Part shown: in pieces, positions 46,807 through 59,442 of the stretch | How the letters are laid out: each line of letters opens with the position of its first letter | How positions within the stretch are numbered: position 1 is the stretch's first letter | Source of the DNA: Nicotiana tabacum | Taxonomy: Eukaryota > Streptophyta > Magnoliopsida > Solanales > Solanaceae | Assembly: GCF_000715075.1 (NCBI RefSeq) | Contig: NC_134095.1 | Coordinates: 11,412,222 to 11,476,221 of the forward strand | Reading direction: 5' to 3' | Length of the DNA stretch: 64,000 nt | Translations under genes and position numbers: made by a program | Notes under the pieces: model-generated | The model's input: only the letters and a program-made list of their open reading frames with translations | What the model was told of the DNA's origin: nothing | The model's database searches: none

Positions 46807-49140
46807 CGAAATTAAGAGTAGCTATTTTAAATTTATTATTACATATATATATACTTTAATACAAAGTTTCAAAAATTTTATAGCAAATGTTAATTGTTTA
46901 CACTTTTAGTATAGTTCTTTACCTTTACTTTCTAGTTTGATTGGTAGTTTTCTTTTGTTAAGTGTAACAATTTATTTTATGTTAAAAATAATATATTTTT
47001 AATTGAGTCCTTAAATTATTCATCACTATTTGATTCAATTATCATCAATATATCTTGGTAAATAATATATTTCTAAAAGGGCAATTGATTTAATAGTGTT
47101 ACGTTGAAAATGTAGTCGCCGAAATATGTGTTTGGTAGTGTATTTCTTATATTTAAGAAAAAACCGACAAATAACCGAAAAAACCGAAAAACCGACATAA
47201 ACCGAATCGAGAAAAAACCGACTTAATTGGTTTGGTTTGGTTCTAATATTTGAAAAACCGACCTACTTGGTTTGGTTTCTTTTTAGGGAAAAATCAATCC
47301 AAATCGAACCCTGAACACCCCTAGCGTAAAATATATACTTCATTTATTTTTTCTTAAAGGGAGTGCAAAGTCAAAAGTAGACAAATAATAATTCCGCTAA
47401 ACAAGACTCTTTTATGACTATATTGTGGATACAATTATTTCTGTATGAATGAGAAATCATCAATTTATAGAGTTACACAATCTTTTTCTCTAAGAAATAA
47501 TTTGTCAACTATGGAAGAGATCTATATTTTTCTTTTAAAAAAAAGTAAATCAATTGTGGTAAATATTTTATTCTTCCTTCAAGTAACACATAAATCTAAA
47601 TATGGAAAGAAAATTAAGACAAATCCTAACGGGTTAACATCGGAAAGCTATGATTGGTGAAATGCAAAAAAAATTATGCAAATAAAAAAAATGTTGATGC
47701 GGGCTCTCCTTATCTTATTTGGTTGTTGAGTTTTATTATGGGTATCGAGGAGTGCGATTTTTGAAGTTTTCGTCCTTAAGGAAAGAAATTTTAATCATAT
47801 AATTCTCAAAGATCCCCTTTCAATTAGATACGAAATTTATAATGTCATAAGTTATGAGAAGCTAATGCTAATTAATGGTTACCATCTTAAACAACAGTTA
47901 ATATTGTGTTGCGCCAATATAGTACTCTCTTTGTTCCTCTTTAACTATTATTTAAGGTTATTGATAAGAGCTATTTGACTATTATCTTTTCCGTAAAAAA
48001 ATTAATATCTTTTTATTTTTTAAAGTGACAAATACTTTTGCACTATTTTTTCAATTAAAGTAAGAGATAAAAAAAGATCCAAGAAAATAATTACTAAAAA
48101 ACAGCACAATTTCAAATGATATCACAATTTGAATTTACATCACTATATATTAGTTTTATGACCTTTCACAAGTACCAATTAAAAGTAACACAAGAGATTT
48201 GTAGAAAAAGTAAAAGTATTAATTTTTTTTATAGAATCATTTTCTATAGAAAATCGAGCATATAAATGAAGAGAGCTGCATGTTCCTTAATGGACGGTGG
48301 CTTTAAATATTGTAAAGTAAATATAGCTGTAAAATAAAGAGAGGGATAATGAATCTACCAAAAAGAAAAAAGAAAAGGAGAGAGGAGAATGGAAGCTGAG
48401 GTTAGAAGGTTAGTTGAGAGTTACTGCTGCTTCGTAGATTCCATTTTTTCCTCGTTCCTAAACCACAATTTCTATTTACATAAAATTATAGGAGTAATTA
48501 ATTATTATTTGCTTATAGTAAGTTAATATAAATTTTAATACAGACACAAAAGAATGAAGTTGTAACTTGTAACCTACTAGTAGTTTTAATATTACCTTAC
48601 ACTAACTTCTTTTTCCTCTTTTCTAAAGCACACTTTTTTTTGGGTAATTAAATTATTTATTGGCTTATAATAAATTCATCTCAAGATCTTACACAGATGA
48701 TATAAAATTGAACGTATGAATTAGTGGCTTTAGTTTCAGTTACACCAATTTCTTTTTCCTCCTTTGTAGGCCTCAAATTTCTATTTTCTTAAAAATAATT
48801 AACAAGCTTATTTATTAATCAATATATTTAATACAGAAGGTAGGGGCCGGACTAAGATTTGAAATTGTAACTTCACATTAAATCATTAGGTGTAAAGTTT
48901 CATACACCAAATCTCATCTCATCCCCTCTTCTTTCATTTCCTCTTCAATTATTACAACTCAATCTTACTTTAAAAGTTAAAAAGACAAAAAAAAAATAAT
49001 AATAATAATAAAAGGAAGACAGAATTTTGAGAGGAAAAAGTTTTATTGAATTTGAGGGAACACGAAAACAAGAGGGGCAGGCTCCACCCACGTGTTACAG
49101 TGACCTCCTCTCCTCACTCAATCTATATTTTATTCCTTTT
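46807..49140. other. intergenic region upstream of WEB1
   Basis: AT-rich with no supported gene. Around 47160-47320 there is a run of AACCGAC/AACCGAA and GGTTTGGTT motifs that looks like a dispersed plant repeat, possibly a non-autonomous transposon remnant. The last several hundred bases form the WEB1 promoter. Confidence 0.5.
48997..49011. repeat. AAT microsatellite
   Basis: Five AAT units after an A run, about 180 bases before the presumed WEB1 first exon. Confidence 0.7.
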
Positions 49141-49149
49141 TTAAGGAAC

Positions 49150-50642
49150 ACTTCTCTCCGTTTTTCATTTCTTTTTGTTTTACAGTGAATTTTGGACCCT
49201 ATATTTTTGTGTATCTTTTTGTTTATTCTCTTTTTTCGGAGAATACCAACAGAGACATACATTGTGGGAGAGGGGAAGAGAAATAGACATCATTTTGTAG
49301 TCTCTTCTCATTTCCTGTCGATTCTTGGTAATGTTCCTCTCTTTCTCTTCTTTATTTTCTCTTTTGGGGTGGTTTTTAATCAGCTAATATTCATGAGTTT
49401 TATATGCTAATCTGCCATTAAGACATGATTATGTTTCTTGATTAATTGTTGTATTTAGTTTTTAATCATGAGCATTTGTTTTGCTCCTATGATATATTTC
49501 GTAATAAAAGAGTGATCTTCGGATACCCCAGAAGAGGTTAGCTGTAAACGAAGCCTAATGTAGTTTGGTTTTTAAATTCCTATTTAATCAAGAATGTGTT
49601 TAGCTGGGATTTATTTATAAATTTGAGTGCCAGATTATTTTCTTATTTTCTGCTATAATATATTTGGTGATAAAGGAGCAATCTTTGTATACCCCAGAAA
49701 TGATTAGATGTAAGTGAAGCTTAAGATGGAGATTCTGTTGTATGGTTCTTAAACTCCTATTTAATCAAGAATGTGTATAGCTGGGTTTTATAAACTTGAG
49801 TTCCAGATTGTATTCTTGTCGAATAATGGATTTGGGATTATTTATGTTCGTGGTCAGGTATTGATTAACGGCTCGACATTCCTGTTTGATGATTCCTTAT
49901 TTTGATTTTTGAAGGTATGAAACTTGTAATTTTATCCTAATAAAAGGTGTATTTTCCGATAAAGATTAAATCAAAAATGAAGCTGTTTGGAAATGGGGTA
50001 ATCCTCATTTATCAAAAATAAAATAAAATGGGGTAATCCTATTCTTAGCATAGATGGCTTTAATTTGCAAAATATAGCTGGTTCCAAGTTTGGTTATAGG
50101 AGGAAGGTTGAGGTAGTCGTAAAATAACAACAACAAACCCAATGAAATCCCATACGTGGGGTTTGTGCCGTAAAATAAGTGTATCTTTATGATTCCTCTA
50201 GATATTGGGAGTATGTTTTAGTCTTGTTAGTACTTTAGATCCTATGCTTTCTAGGAGTCTTTTAGCCTTTTCAGAGATTCATATTCCTGTCGAAAATATA
50301 GATAACTTCTTGTACTTTTTATTTTTATTTTATATAATATTGGCTTGAGATGAGTTTAAATGGAGAAACATGGTCGTCGTCTCAAAGAGGATTCATATGG
50401 TGAACACCAACTTATCTTGAACTAAGGTGCAGTTATTGTTGTTGTTTGTATCATATTCCTTAATTAAGAAAATGGTCACAGTTTCTACGGATGCGATAGA
50501 ATAGGTGATCTAGTCTTGTGCGTGAAGATATATTTTGCATGTTACGTCTGTTAAATTAAGGTAGGTCTGCATCTCCTAACTTATTCTGTGATTATTTGAT
50601 TTCTAGGTCCCCACTTGGTTCAGTTTAGTTCTTAAATTAAGA
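49150..50642 (+). other. probable WEB1 5' UTR exon and intron
   Basis: A pyrimidine-rich leader at about 49150-49327 ends at a good donor (CTTG then GTAATG). The acceptor TTTCTAG ends at 50606, 36 bases before the ATG. A long 5' UTR intron fits the lack of a promoter-like region directly upstream of 50643. Exon borders are inferred without transcript data. Confidence 0.45.
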
Positions 50643-53600
50643 ATGGAAGATGCTAAAGATAGGAAGGAAAGTGCTCCTCCAGAATCGTCTCATGAACCAA
50701 AGGTCTCCTCTCCGAATGAGGATCAATCACATAATGCAGCTCAAACAAATCAACATACAAGCGAAAAAGAAAGCTCCAAAATTCAGGAGGCAGCCGTGGA
50801 TGATTCAGCGCATTTAAAAGAGGCCTCTCGCAGCTTATTACTGCAAGAAAGTCCGACTTCTCCAGAAGGAAATTTAATGTCGGCCGCGCCCATTAAATCT
50901 GATTTAATGTCGGCCACCCCCATTAAGTCTGATGGAGTGAGTGATATTTTGGAAACAGGAACTCCTCAAATGGCTTCTGATACACCTACGGTTGAGCTGG
51001 AAGCCTCACCTCAATTATTACAGGATCTGAAAGCAGACCCTTATGCAAATAGAAATACAACAGCTCTCGGAGAATCCAATGTGTCATCCACATTGGATGC
51101 AAAACCAAGTGAAATGTTGGAGCCAGCATTGGACATGGGTGCTAATGGTAAGGTTCATAACCAACCAAATGATTCATCTGATGGACCAAAAGCTGAGCAA
51201 GATTCTTCATCAATATTAGCCGTGAATTCAGAGACATCTCCCGTAAAAGAGGAAAACAAAAAGGAATCTTCTGAACGTGTTCAATCTAATAATTCAGAAA
51301 TAGAAAAGGGATTTTCTGAACACGTACAATCTAATCATTCAGAAGTAGAACCAAATAATGATTCACCGTGTCGTCAGCCAGATAATTCTCCTAGCAGTAC
51401 CCACATTGATGAGGGTGAGTCTCCTCCTTTATCAACTCAAGTGAGGAAACCTGAAAATAACAATCACATACTGTCACCAGATAACATCGGTCGCCCGCTA
51501 GCTAAGGCTTCCACTTTCACAGCGAGGACCTCAGTACCCATTGCTAGTCCTAAGCATCCTGAAAAATCCGACATAAACAAAGGCCATATCGACACAGCAG
51601 CACCTATTGAATCGGTGAAGCAAGCAGTTTCCAAGTTTGGAGGGATCGTTGACTGGAAGGCTCATCGTGTACAAACTGTGGAGGTAGATATATACTGTGT
51701 GATTTTTTTTATTTTTCTGATTGCCACTTTCCTGTCGGAGATTTCATAACCACTATAATTCTAATCACTTTATATTTGCATCTGCAAAGAACAGTAGTAT
51801 CTTTCCCCCTGGCTAAATATCCCATTAATTTCACAATGTAATGTTTTTATCCCCTGACTATTAAAATTCTTTTCCCCCTGGCTAATGCAGAGACGGCAAC
51901 TTGTTGAACAAGAACTAGCAAAAGTACAAGAGGAGATCCCATTTTATAAAAAACTGTCTCAGGCTGCTGAAGATGCAAAAGTGCTAGTTTTAAAGGAACT
52001 AGATAGCACTAAAAGACTTATAGAAGAATTGAAGCTGAATCTGGAGAGAGCACAAAAAGAAGAGCAACAAGCAAAACAGGATTCAGAACTTGCCAAGCTT
52101 CGGGTGGAGGAGATGGAGCAGGGGATCGGTAATGAGGTTAGTATTGCAGCCAAAGCACAGCTTGAAGTTGCTAGGGCTAGGCATGCAGCTGCAGTTTCTG
52201 AGCTAAAGACTGTAAATTCTGAGTTAGAAGATCTTCGAAAAGATTATGCTTTATTAGTGTCTGAGAAAGATGGTGCGGTGAAAAGAGCAGAGGAAGCAGT
52301 CTCTGCTTCGAAAGAAGTTGACAAGACATTGGAGAATTTAACTATTGAGCTCATCACTGCAAAGGAATCTTTAGAGGCTGCACATGCTGCACATCTGGAG
52401 GCTGAGGAACACAGAATTGGAGCGGCTGCGGCAAGCGAACAAGATGCTCTAATCTGGGAGAAAGAACTGAAGCAGGCTGAAGAGGAGCTTGACAAGCTAA
52501 ACCAGCAAATTCTGTCTGCAAAGGATCTCCGAGGAAAACTAGATACTGCTTCAGCTTTGCTACAGGATCTCAAAGCTGAGTTGGCTGCTTACATGGAATC
52601 AAAGTTGAAGCAGGAGACTGATGAAGAAGGAAACCTGAACTGCAGCGAACTGTCGGTGCCAGAGAAAAGAACTCATGTGGAGATACAAGCAGCAGTGACC
52701 ACAGCTAAGAGGGAACTAGAAGAAGTGAAACTCAACATCGAGAAAGCTACGACTGAAGTAAATTTCTTGAAGGTGGCAGCAACTTCATTGAAGGCAGAAT
52801 TGGAAAAGGAAAAATCAGAACTAGCCATGATCCAACAGAGAGAAGGAATAGCATCAGTTGCTGTTGCATCTCTTGAAGCTGAGTTGAGCAAGACAAAGTC
52901 AGAGATTGCTCTTACACAGATGAAGGAAAAAGAAGCAAGAGAGAAGATGGTAGAGCTTCCCAAGCAACTTCAAGAGGCAGCCCAAGAAGCTGATCGTGCA
53001 AAATCACTTGCTCAAATGGCACGTTTAGATCTGAATAAGGCAAAGGAAGAAGCTGAGCAGGCAAAGGCTGGAGCAAGTACCGTAGAAAGTAGATTACTTG
53101 CAGTAAAGAAGGAGATAGAGGCTGCGAAAGCTGGAGAGAAGTTGGCACTAGCAGCTATCACTGCTCTGGAGGAGAGTGAATCAGCTCAAAGAAGTAGAAC
53201 CAATGATGAGGAGCCAGCTGGAGTAACTCTTTCTGTGCAGGAGTATTTTGAGCTCAGCAAGCAGGCGCATGAGGCGGAGGCGCAAGCTAACATGAAGGTG
53301 ACTGCTGCTATTAGCCAAATAGATATAGCCAAGGAGTCAGAGCTGAGAAGTCTAAACAGGCTGGAGGAGGTTAATCGCGAGATAACTGAAAGAAAGGAAG
53401 CTCTAGAAGTTGCATTGCAGAAGGCCGAGAAAGCCAAGGAAGGGAAGTTGGCTGTAGAGCAAGAGCTAAGGAAATGGAGAGCGGATCATGAGCAAAGACG
53501 GAAAGCTGGTGAATCCATTCCACCTACAACAGGGAGCCCAAGAATGAGCGTTGAGGAGAGTAAAGAATCAAAGACTTCTGAAAGTGCACCCGAGGCTGCT

Positions 53601-53765
53601 GCTTCTCATAACAGCACAAGTCCGAAAGCCCAAGCGCTAACAAGCAGCACCGAAGCTGATTCATCTCCAGATGTGAAGATTCCAAGGAAAAAGAAGAGGT
53701 CCTTCTTCCCAAGGATCTTCATGTTTCTAGGCAGAAGGAAAGCACAGGCCAATAAGTCTGCCTGA
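50643..53765 (+). CDS. WEB1: WEB1 (weak chloroplast movement under blue light 1), WEB/PMI2 family
   Basis: Cytosolic coiled-coil protein which, with PMI2/WEB2, helps keep the speed of chloroplast photorelocation in blue light (family knowledge). Two coding exons, 50643-51683 and 51891-53765, join in frame at [18 protein letters not shown], for 971 residues, somewhat longer than the Arabidopsis protein as I recall it. Residues 1 to about 330 are acidic, Ser/Pro/Asn-rich and probably disordered. Residues about 335-900 are an almost unbroken heptad-rich coiled coil with the WEMBL/DUF827 signature ([36 protein letters not shown]). The C-terminus is strongly basic ([20 protein letters not shown]), a conserved family ending. 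The N-terminal part holds two short in-frame duplications (50876-50935 and about 51269-51350). The ATG at 50643 is the first in frame after a splice acceptor. It converges with DEM downstream. Confidence 0.93.
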
Positions 53766-55039
53766 TGCTTTTTGCATTTACTATATCTTGTCATTTTTAA
53801 CAATTATTTCTCCAATTTTTTTGGGTGTTTGTGTCAGTTGATAAAGCGGAAGGGTAATCTTTCACGATATGTACATACTGAGTATTCTTTTACATGTACA
53901 ATATTAAATTAATTCTCATTCACTCGATTGATAGCATTTTATAGGAGGAGAATAAGATTGTTATTGGTTTGGCTGTAACATCAACTTGGTGATTCTGTAA
54001 TTAAATAGTGTAGTCCGTCAAATATCCAAGAAGCTGGCAGGATTTGATAAGTTAAGCTCATGTGCGGGCTTCTATTTCTTTTCTGACTGGTTTGTACAGA
54101 ATAATGAAAGATTGGGTGAGTAATTTGTATCATTTGAAAGGCATTAAATTGTATACCATCATCAGAAGTTTTTTACTTTACAAACAGCCTATCATTGCCT
54201 GCTTGCATCCATCTCCTCTAGTTTATGCCATATAGTCTTAATTGTGTTAAATTTTCTTTAACGTCCTAAGGTTATGAGAATGAATCAATATTCAATACTT
54301 TGAAACTTACTGAAAAAAGAGGACCAGCTGATTGAACCGTTTTTAATCTCTGAAAAAATTGCCCCAAATGAAAGTCATGTTAACCTTCGCTAAACTTGAA
54401 TCTTCTGCTTCTGCATAGCATTAACGAATGTCCTCTTTTATCAGGCCGATATCAGTGCTTTATACAGCCAGAGGAACAATTTGGAAGCTACTTTCCACTA
54501 CAATATCCATACCTTATCCTATCATCTTCTCACAACAAACCCAACTGGTGGGCACCGGTCATGAGGCAATAAGCAAATGATCATAATTCAAATGATACAC
54601 AGAAGTTGGCTACTTAGCAGTTAGCATTACAAATAAGATAGAAGGGGCTCAGTCTCTCTTCTTCTCAGCCACAGGTTCTTTGCAGTCAAATTGTAACAAA
54701 GTCCGGGAAAGTGCATAAGGAATACCTCACAAACTAATCATATAGCATCAAGAAAATAGCCTAATAGTTTCATATCTGAAGGGATGTGTCCAAAGGTAAC
54801 AGCAATAATGCAAATCACCGGAAATCATCAAGAGAGATCCGCTCCTTTCAGTTATTACAACAATACACTGGGGATACCTAGAAATTGGAAGACAGCTTTT
54901 GCAGGTCTTCAAATTAAAGTAATACATTGTACTTGACGTCAGTTTTTAAATGGCTTGCAGATGTGGAATTAGTGCAAGGGACACTAATTCTGGTCCAGAT
55001 ATACCTATAAAGTTGCATACATGAACAAAATGACTATGT
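53766..55039. other. shared 3' region of WEB1 and DEM
   Basis: Both genes end here from opposite sides, so it holds both 3' UTRs. No further gene is supported. A minus-strand stretch at 54652-54725 reads like a coding end (see findings) but has no partner exon. Confidence 0.5.
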
Positions 55040-58000
55040 TCAAATTTGTAATCTCCTACTAGAGATGCTGAATGAGCTAACTTTCAGGGGTGTTGCCACC
55101 ACCAGGGGTGCTTCAGGAGAGTCAGTTACAGCAAATTTGTCATGCATGAATCGACTTTCTACGATAGAGTCATCTCTTAAAACTATCTTGTAACAATAGC
55201 AGCTCTTCAACCCCACCTGATTCTGGTAACACCCATGAGAACTATCCTTCACCTGTTGAAAATTCCATATCACACTGAACTTCCCAACAGTTGCAACGAG
55301 GTGGCGCTCCTGCTTCCCATTCTCAGTGACCTAAAATATTTCACATTAAGAAGATGAGTATCGGACGAGTACAAAATTAACAAGACAATCCGCAATTTAT
55401 ATCAACAAATGCTAGAAAGATTTACTTGAAAAGGGATAATAGGGTAAGACAAAAGAAGCAATATATTTGGCAAAAACTTCATCCACAACGCATTTAAGAC
55501 TCCAGATGAAAAGACAACTGGTCCCATACATATACTGAAGGAGCTCCAGCAACAGAGCATTAGACACCACATGCACTTACAGCATTGTAAGTGAGACCTC
55601 CTTCATGACCACAAACTTTCATACGATAGAAATACTCTATTTTAATTTTGGTTTTCTCGTTTCAGCAAGCATGTGAGTTATTTCTCCCCATATTCAGAAG
55701 ATACACATGGTTAAAGTTTCCAATACATAAACAAGAGCTATGAGTCAATTGAGTAGTTGACATGCATGAGAAGAAGGGGCTAAATAGAATCGAGGATGAG
55801 GACTAGGCAAACCAAGTCAACTAATATCTTCAGCATAAGATACTGAATATTACTAGTTCATAAATTTCCTAGGCTGATTAGCTTTTGATTCGCTCAAGTA
55901 GCATGAACTTTGCAAAGCTTAACATGGTCATCCTCTTTTGGTGTAATCTGACTAGTCATCGATTTGAGGAAGAAAACAAAACCAAAAAGAAGGTCCAGGA
56001 GTAGAAAACTGGTGAACTTTATAGTTAACACTCCCACTCACTTTATGTGCCATAGTTTGACAGTTTAAGCATTAAGATTCAGAAATTATCCACGAATATC
56101 CTATTATTATGGTAGCAATAAAGTAAGTAAATAAAATGATATATGAAATTTGTATATAAAGTTGTGTAATATATAAAACAGTACATGTCAGCATAAGTTG
56201 ATTTTTTTTAAATGGAGAAGTAATTACAGGTCAGCATAAATTGAATTGTACAATGAATTCCAATTTTTATACTTTCGCAATATAAACACTAGTAGAAGTA
56301 CATCAACCATTTCAAACGGTAAAATGGGATGCATTCTGCATAAAATCGACTCAAGAGACTATGTCCTACTTTCCTTTTCCTAATGGGAGGGGTGCGCATT
56401 TTATCTTTTTGGATTTAGCTTTCCAGGAAAATGTGGAATTATCCTGTAAACAATGAGGAATGTCAAATCCAGGAAATATTTCTATTCCCTGCATAACTTA
56501 TTGTTCTCCAAGCTGCAGTTTAGGCTTTCTCATTTTTATTCTATAGTTGGACTTGGATCTAGGATGTTAAATCAAGTATGATACTGCTCCCCAACCAAGT
56601 GATGTCAGTCTGAGATTTAAGAGCATAGCTCCTCATAGGATGAGGTAGTTTTGTTTTATCCTTCTCCTCTCCCTAACTTGAGTTTTTAACATCACTATAT
56701 ATGAGTTGATAGAGCAAAAGAACTTCATAGTCTAAATCTTAGTCGTTTTTAAATCCAGTCCAACATGACTTATGAACCATCTAAAGCAGACTCGATGCTT
56801 GAACAAAACTTATCAGCTAAAGTTCATCAAGAACAATTGGCAAAAAAAAGAATGAACAGTGCAAAATCTCATCACAACCAAACTCTCTCAATTATTTGAT
56901 AGGAATTCCAAAAGCATGTCCATCTCAAAGCAAGCATTGCAAAAGAGCATGTATTTCGAGATAAAGGTGCACAAATGCAGAATCTCCTCTTCAATAAGAA
57001 AGCTAAACAAAAAGGAAAAAAACTTAAGCTTTACCAAACTAAGGAAAGTTATACCAAGTTAAATGTGGTGGATCTCAAATTGCAATTTATATTAGTGCAA
57101 GAGATAAAAATCATCAAAGATGTCCTGACTCTAGACTCTCTAGAGCTACAAACCATATTACATTTTATAGCTGTTGACACGTCCTACAACTTTGGTTGAA
57201 TATAAAATACATCACATATGATATGGGAGTTGTATTACTATAAGACAGAGAAGGACTTGGACACTTAATATGGATGTCACAAACACCTTAAAGCATTAAC
57301 TAAGCAAAATTTATTATGTATAAAGTATGAACGAAGAGAAATAAGCTTGACAGTCAAAGTATTTGTTGCATTTACAGCTACAAAATAAACACAAAAGGGT
57401 AGAAGAAGAGAGAACTCATACCCATGAAAATTGAGCATTGCGAAACTTGTTCGCTCCAGCCATATGTGAATCAAGAGGGTTTAGCTTCAACAATCTTGGA
57501 GCGGAAATCTTATTCCCCATGCGACCGGCAAAACCTGTCTTAGTACTTCCGTTCTTGTCAATAAACAAGGTGCATATCAACACCAAGTAAGTATCAGTTG
57601 TCCCCAATATCCACTTCCCATCATAGGTAACATCCACATGAGTTATAGGAGAACCAAGACCCGGAAAAGCGGTCTTAGCCATTCTCATTGAACTGCTCGA
57701 GTACAATCTAATCTTTCCATCGAGTGAACCAACAACTATTGATCCATCACCAGTGGTAGCAAAACACTGAAAGTTAGTTCCCCTCGAAAACTGATGCCCT
57801 TGAGTCCAATTCAAAACAGGAGTACTTTCATTGACAAGATTCTGAACCATCCCATGTCGATCACGCATATCCCACCTACACAACCTGTTATCATCTAACC
57901 CTAAGAAAGTCGACCCCGAGGGATCCATCTGAGCTCCTTTGCTATCATTAGTAATATCCCTCATTGAGATATCAGTTCCATCTTTCTCAAACTTCCACTC

Positions 58001-59065
58001 GCTAACAACCTTCCCCGTCTCGATATCAAACTGATGTAAGCCCTTAGAGTGAGGCTTCTTATCGGTCACTGGACTCATGAGAAGCATATTAGTCTCAGCT
58101 CTTAACAGTAAAGCTTTCCTAGGAGTCGAATGAGCTACAGTATTAGCCCTTTCCTTATCGAAATTCACATAAACGCCTTTTCCACTTAACCCATGACTGT
58201 AATTCCTCACAACCTGAATACCTGAATCACTAATAAGAAAACTATTATCCAATGCACCTAATGCTAAGCTCTGAATAGCTCCCCCATTAACCGCCGCCTC
58301 CTCAAACTCCTCCCGCAAGTCATGGTTAACCCTCAAAGGCGTCTTCTCGGGGCTCTTAAAACTATCCCCTGCATCCTCCCACATCGAATCATCTGCAGCT
58401 TCAGGTTTCGCCCATCCGATAAAGTCCTTACCATAAACCTTAACTCTATTCTCATCATTTGCTTCATACCCATAAGTATTCTCAAACAAACAGCTCTGAT
58501 ATTTATCAACAAATGCATTGTACTCTTCTTCAGCAAAGAATTTCACAGCCCAAACGCCATTTGCAACAAAATCCACTCTCCTTTGGTCCTTAAAAGCCTT
58601 TAATTGTAAATTCTCATCAACCTTAGCCTTAATTTTGGACCCAATTTGCAAAGCCCAAAAACTTTTCTCCTCAGTTTCTTCATTTTCATCATCAGACTCA
58701 TCACCACTACCCGATTTGACGAACGAATAAGTCGCAACTTTATCGGAGACGACCCATTTCGAATTGGCGGTGTTGAATCCGACGTGTTGGTAAAGTTTAA
58801 CGGCGTTTTTACCGGTGGGATTGTTGGCCTTAGCATGAGGAGTGTTGTATTTGAGCTTTAGGGCTTTGAGCTTAGCTTCAACGTCGTCTAAAGAGGATGG
58901 GGTTTTGGGGTTTTGTTTACTGTCAATGGAAGACGGCGTCGTTTTGGCGTCAGAGTAGTAGTTATCTTCATCGTCGTCTTCTCTTTGCCGAGACTCCGAA
59001 CTGTATTCGGATTCGGATTCAGAGTCGGAAAGCTCCAGATCTTCACGGCTATGATTAGCACCCAT
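55040..59065 (-). CDS. DEM: DEM/CYPRO4 protein, VID27 family
   Basis: Homologue of the DEM/CYPRO4 proteins; in tomato, DEM is needed for embryo and meristem organisation (family knowledge); the biochemical role is not settled. Two exons: 59065-57422 and 55330-55040, spliced at NAQFSW/VTENGKQ with donor GTATGAG and acceptor TTTTAG, giving 644 residues. Residues 1-70 are acidic and Ser-rich ([16 protein letters not shown]). A PH-like segment follows at about 120-215 ([33 protein letters not shown]). The C-terminal VID27 WD40-like domain runs from about 270 to the end ([61 protein letters not shown]). The start MGANHS fits an N-myristoylation signal. A 2.1 kb intron separates the exons. Nothing suggests a defect. 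Confidence 0.93.
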
Positions 59066-59079
59066 TTTTTTTTTTTTTT
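59066..59079 (-). other. A14 tract directly before the DEM start codon
   Basis: On the coding strand, fourteen adenines touch the ATG. Such leaders are favourable for plant initiation but slippage-prone; any role is inferred. Confidence 0.5.
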
Positions 59080-59440
59080 GAGTAAAGGAAATTTAGGGAG
59101 CGTTTGATGGGGTTGATTCAGAGGAAAATGGGAAAGCTAAAATGAAAGGTGGAAGGGAGTAATGGAGATTGTGATTTGTGAAAAGTGGGGAGTATGAGGA
59201 GCGCGAGTTTGAAATTTTAAATTTTGACGGTTGGATTGGCTTTTTCAGATTAGGGTTTCAACTGTTACATTTTTATTTTATTTTAAAGTATTGTTTTTGA
59301 AGCAAATTGTTTTTTTTTGGTCATCTTTTCGAAGCAACTTGTGCAGTTGGATTATGGAATATACCACCTCAAAGAAAAAAAAAATTAGACCTAGAAAGCC
59401 AGAATACATACCTTAAACTTGACCATATTTTTCACTTAGA
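59080..59440. other. DEM upstream region
   Basis: Presumed DEM 5' UTR and promoter (minus strand). No other gene and no clear TATA box was recognised. Confidence 0.4.
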
Positions 59441-59442
59441 CA

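Noticed and set aside
47160..47320. AACCGAC-rich stretch as a telomere-like or satellite array.
   Set aside because: The motif is irregular and ends like a common dispersed plant repeat; no tandem period can be defined.
49192..49410. Frame beginning at TTG near the WEB1 leader with hydrophobic residues.
   Set aside because: No ATG start; it crosses the likely donor site and looks like T-rich UTR and intron.
52244..52963. Ser/Ala-rich frames on the minus strand within WEB1.
   Set aside because: Antisense shadows of the coiled-coil coding sequence.
56859..57199. Short Lys-rich frames on the plus strand.
   Set aside because: Inside the DEM intron, AT-rich, no homology and no codon pattern.
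58322..58861. Plus-strand frames opposite DEM exon 1.
   Set aside because: Antisense shadows of the DEM coding sequence.
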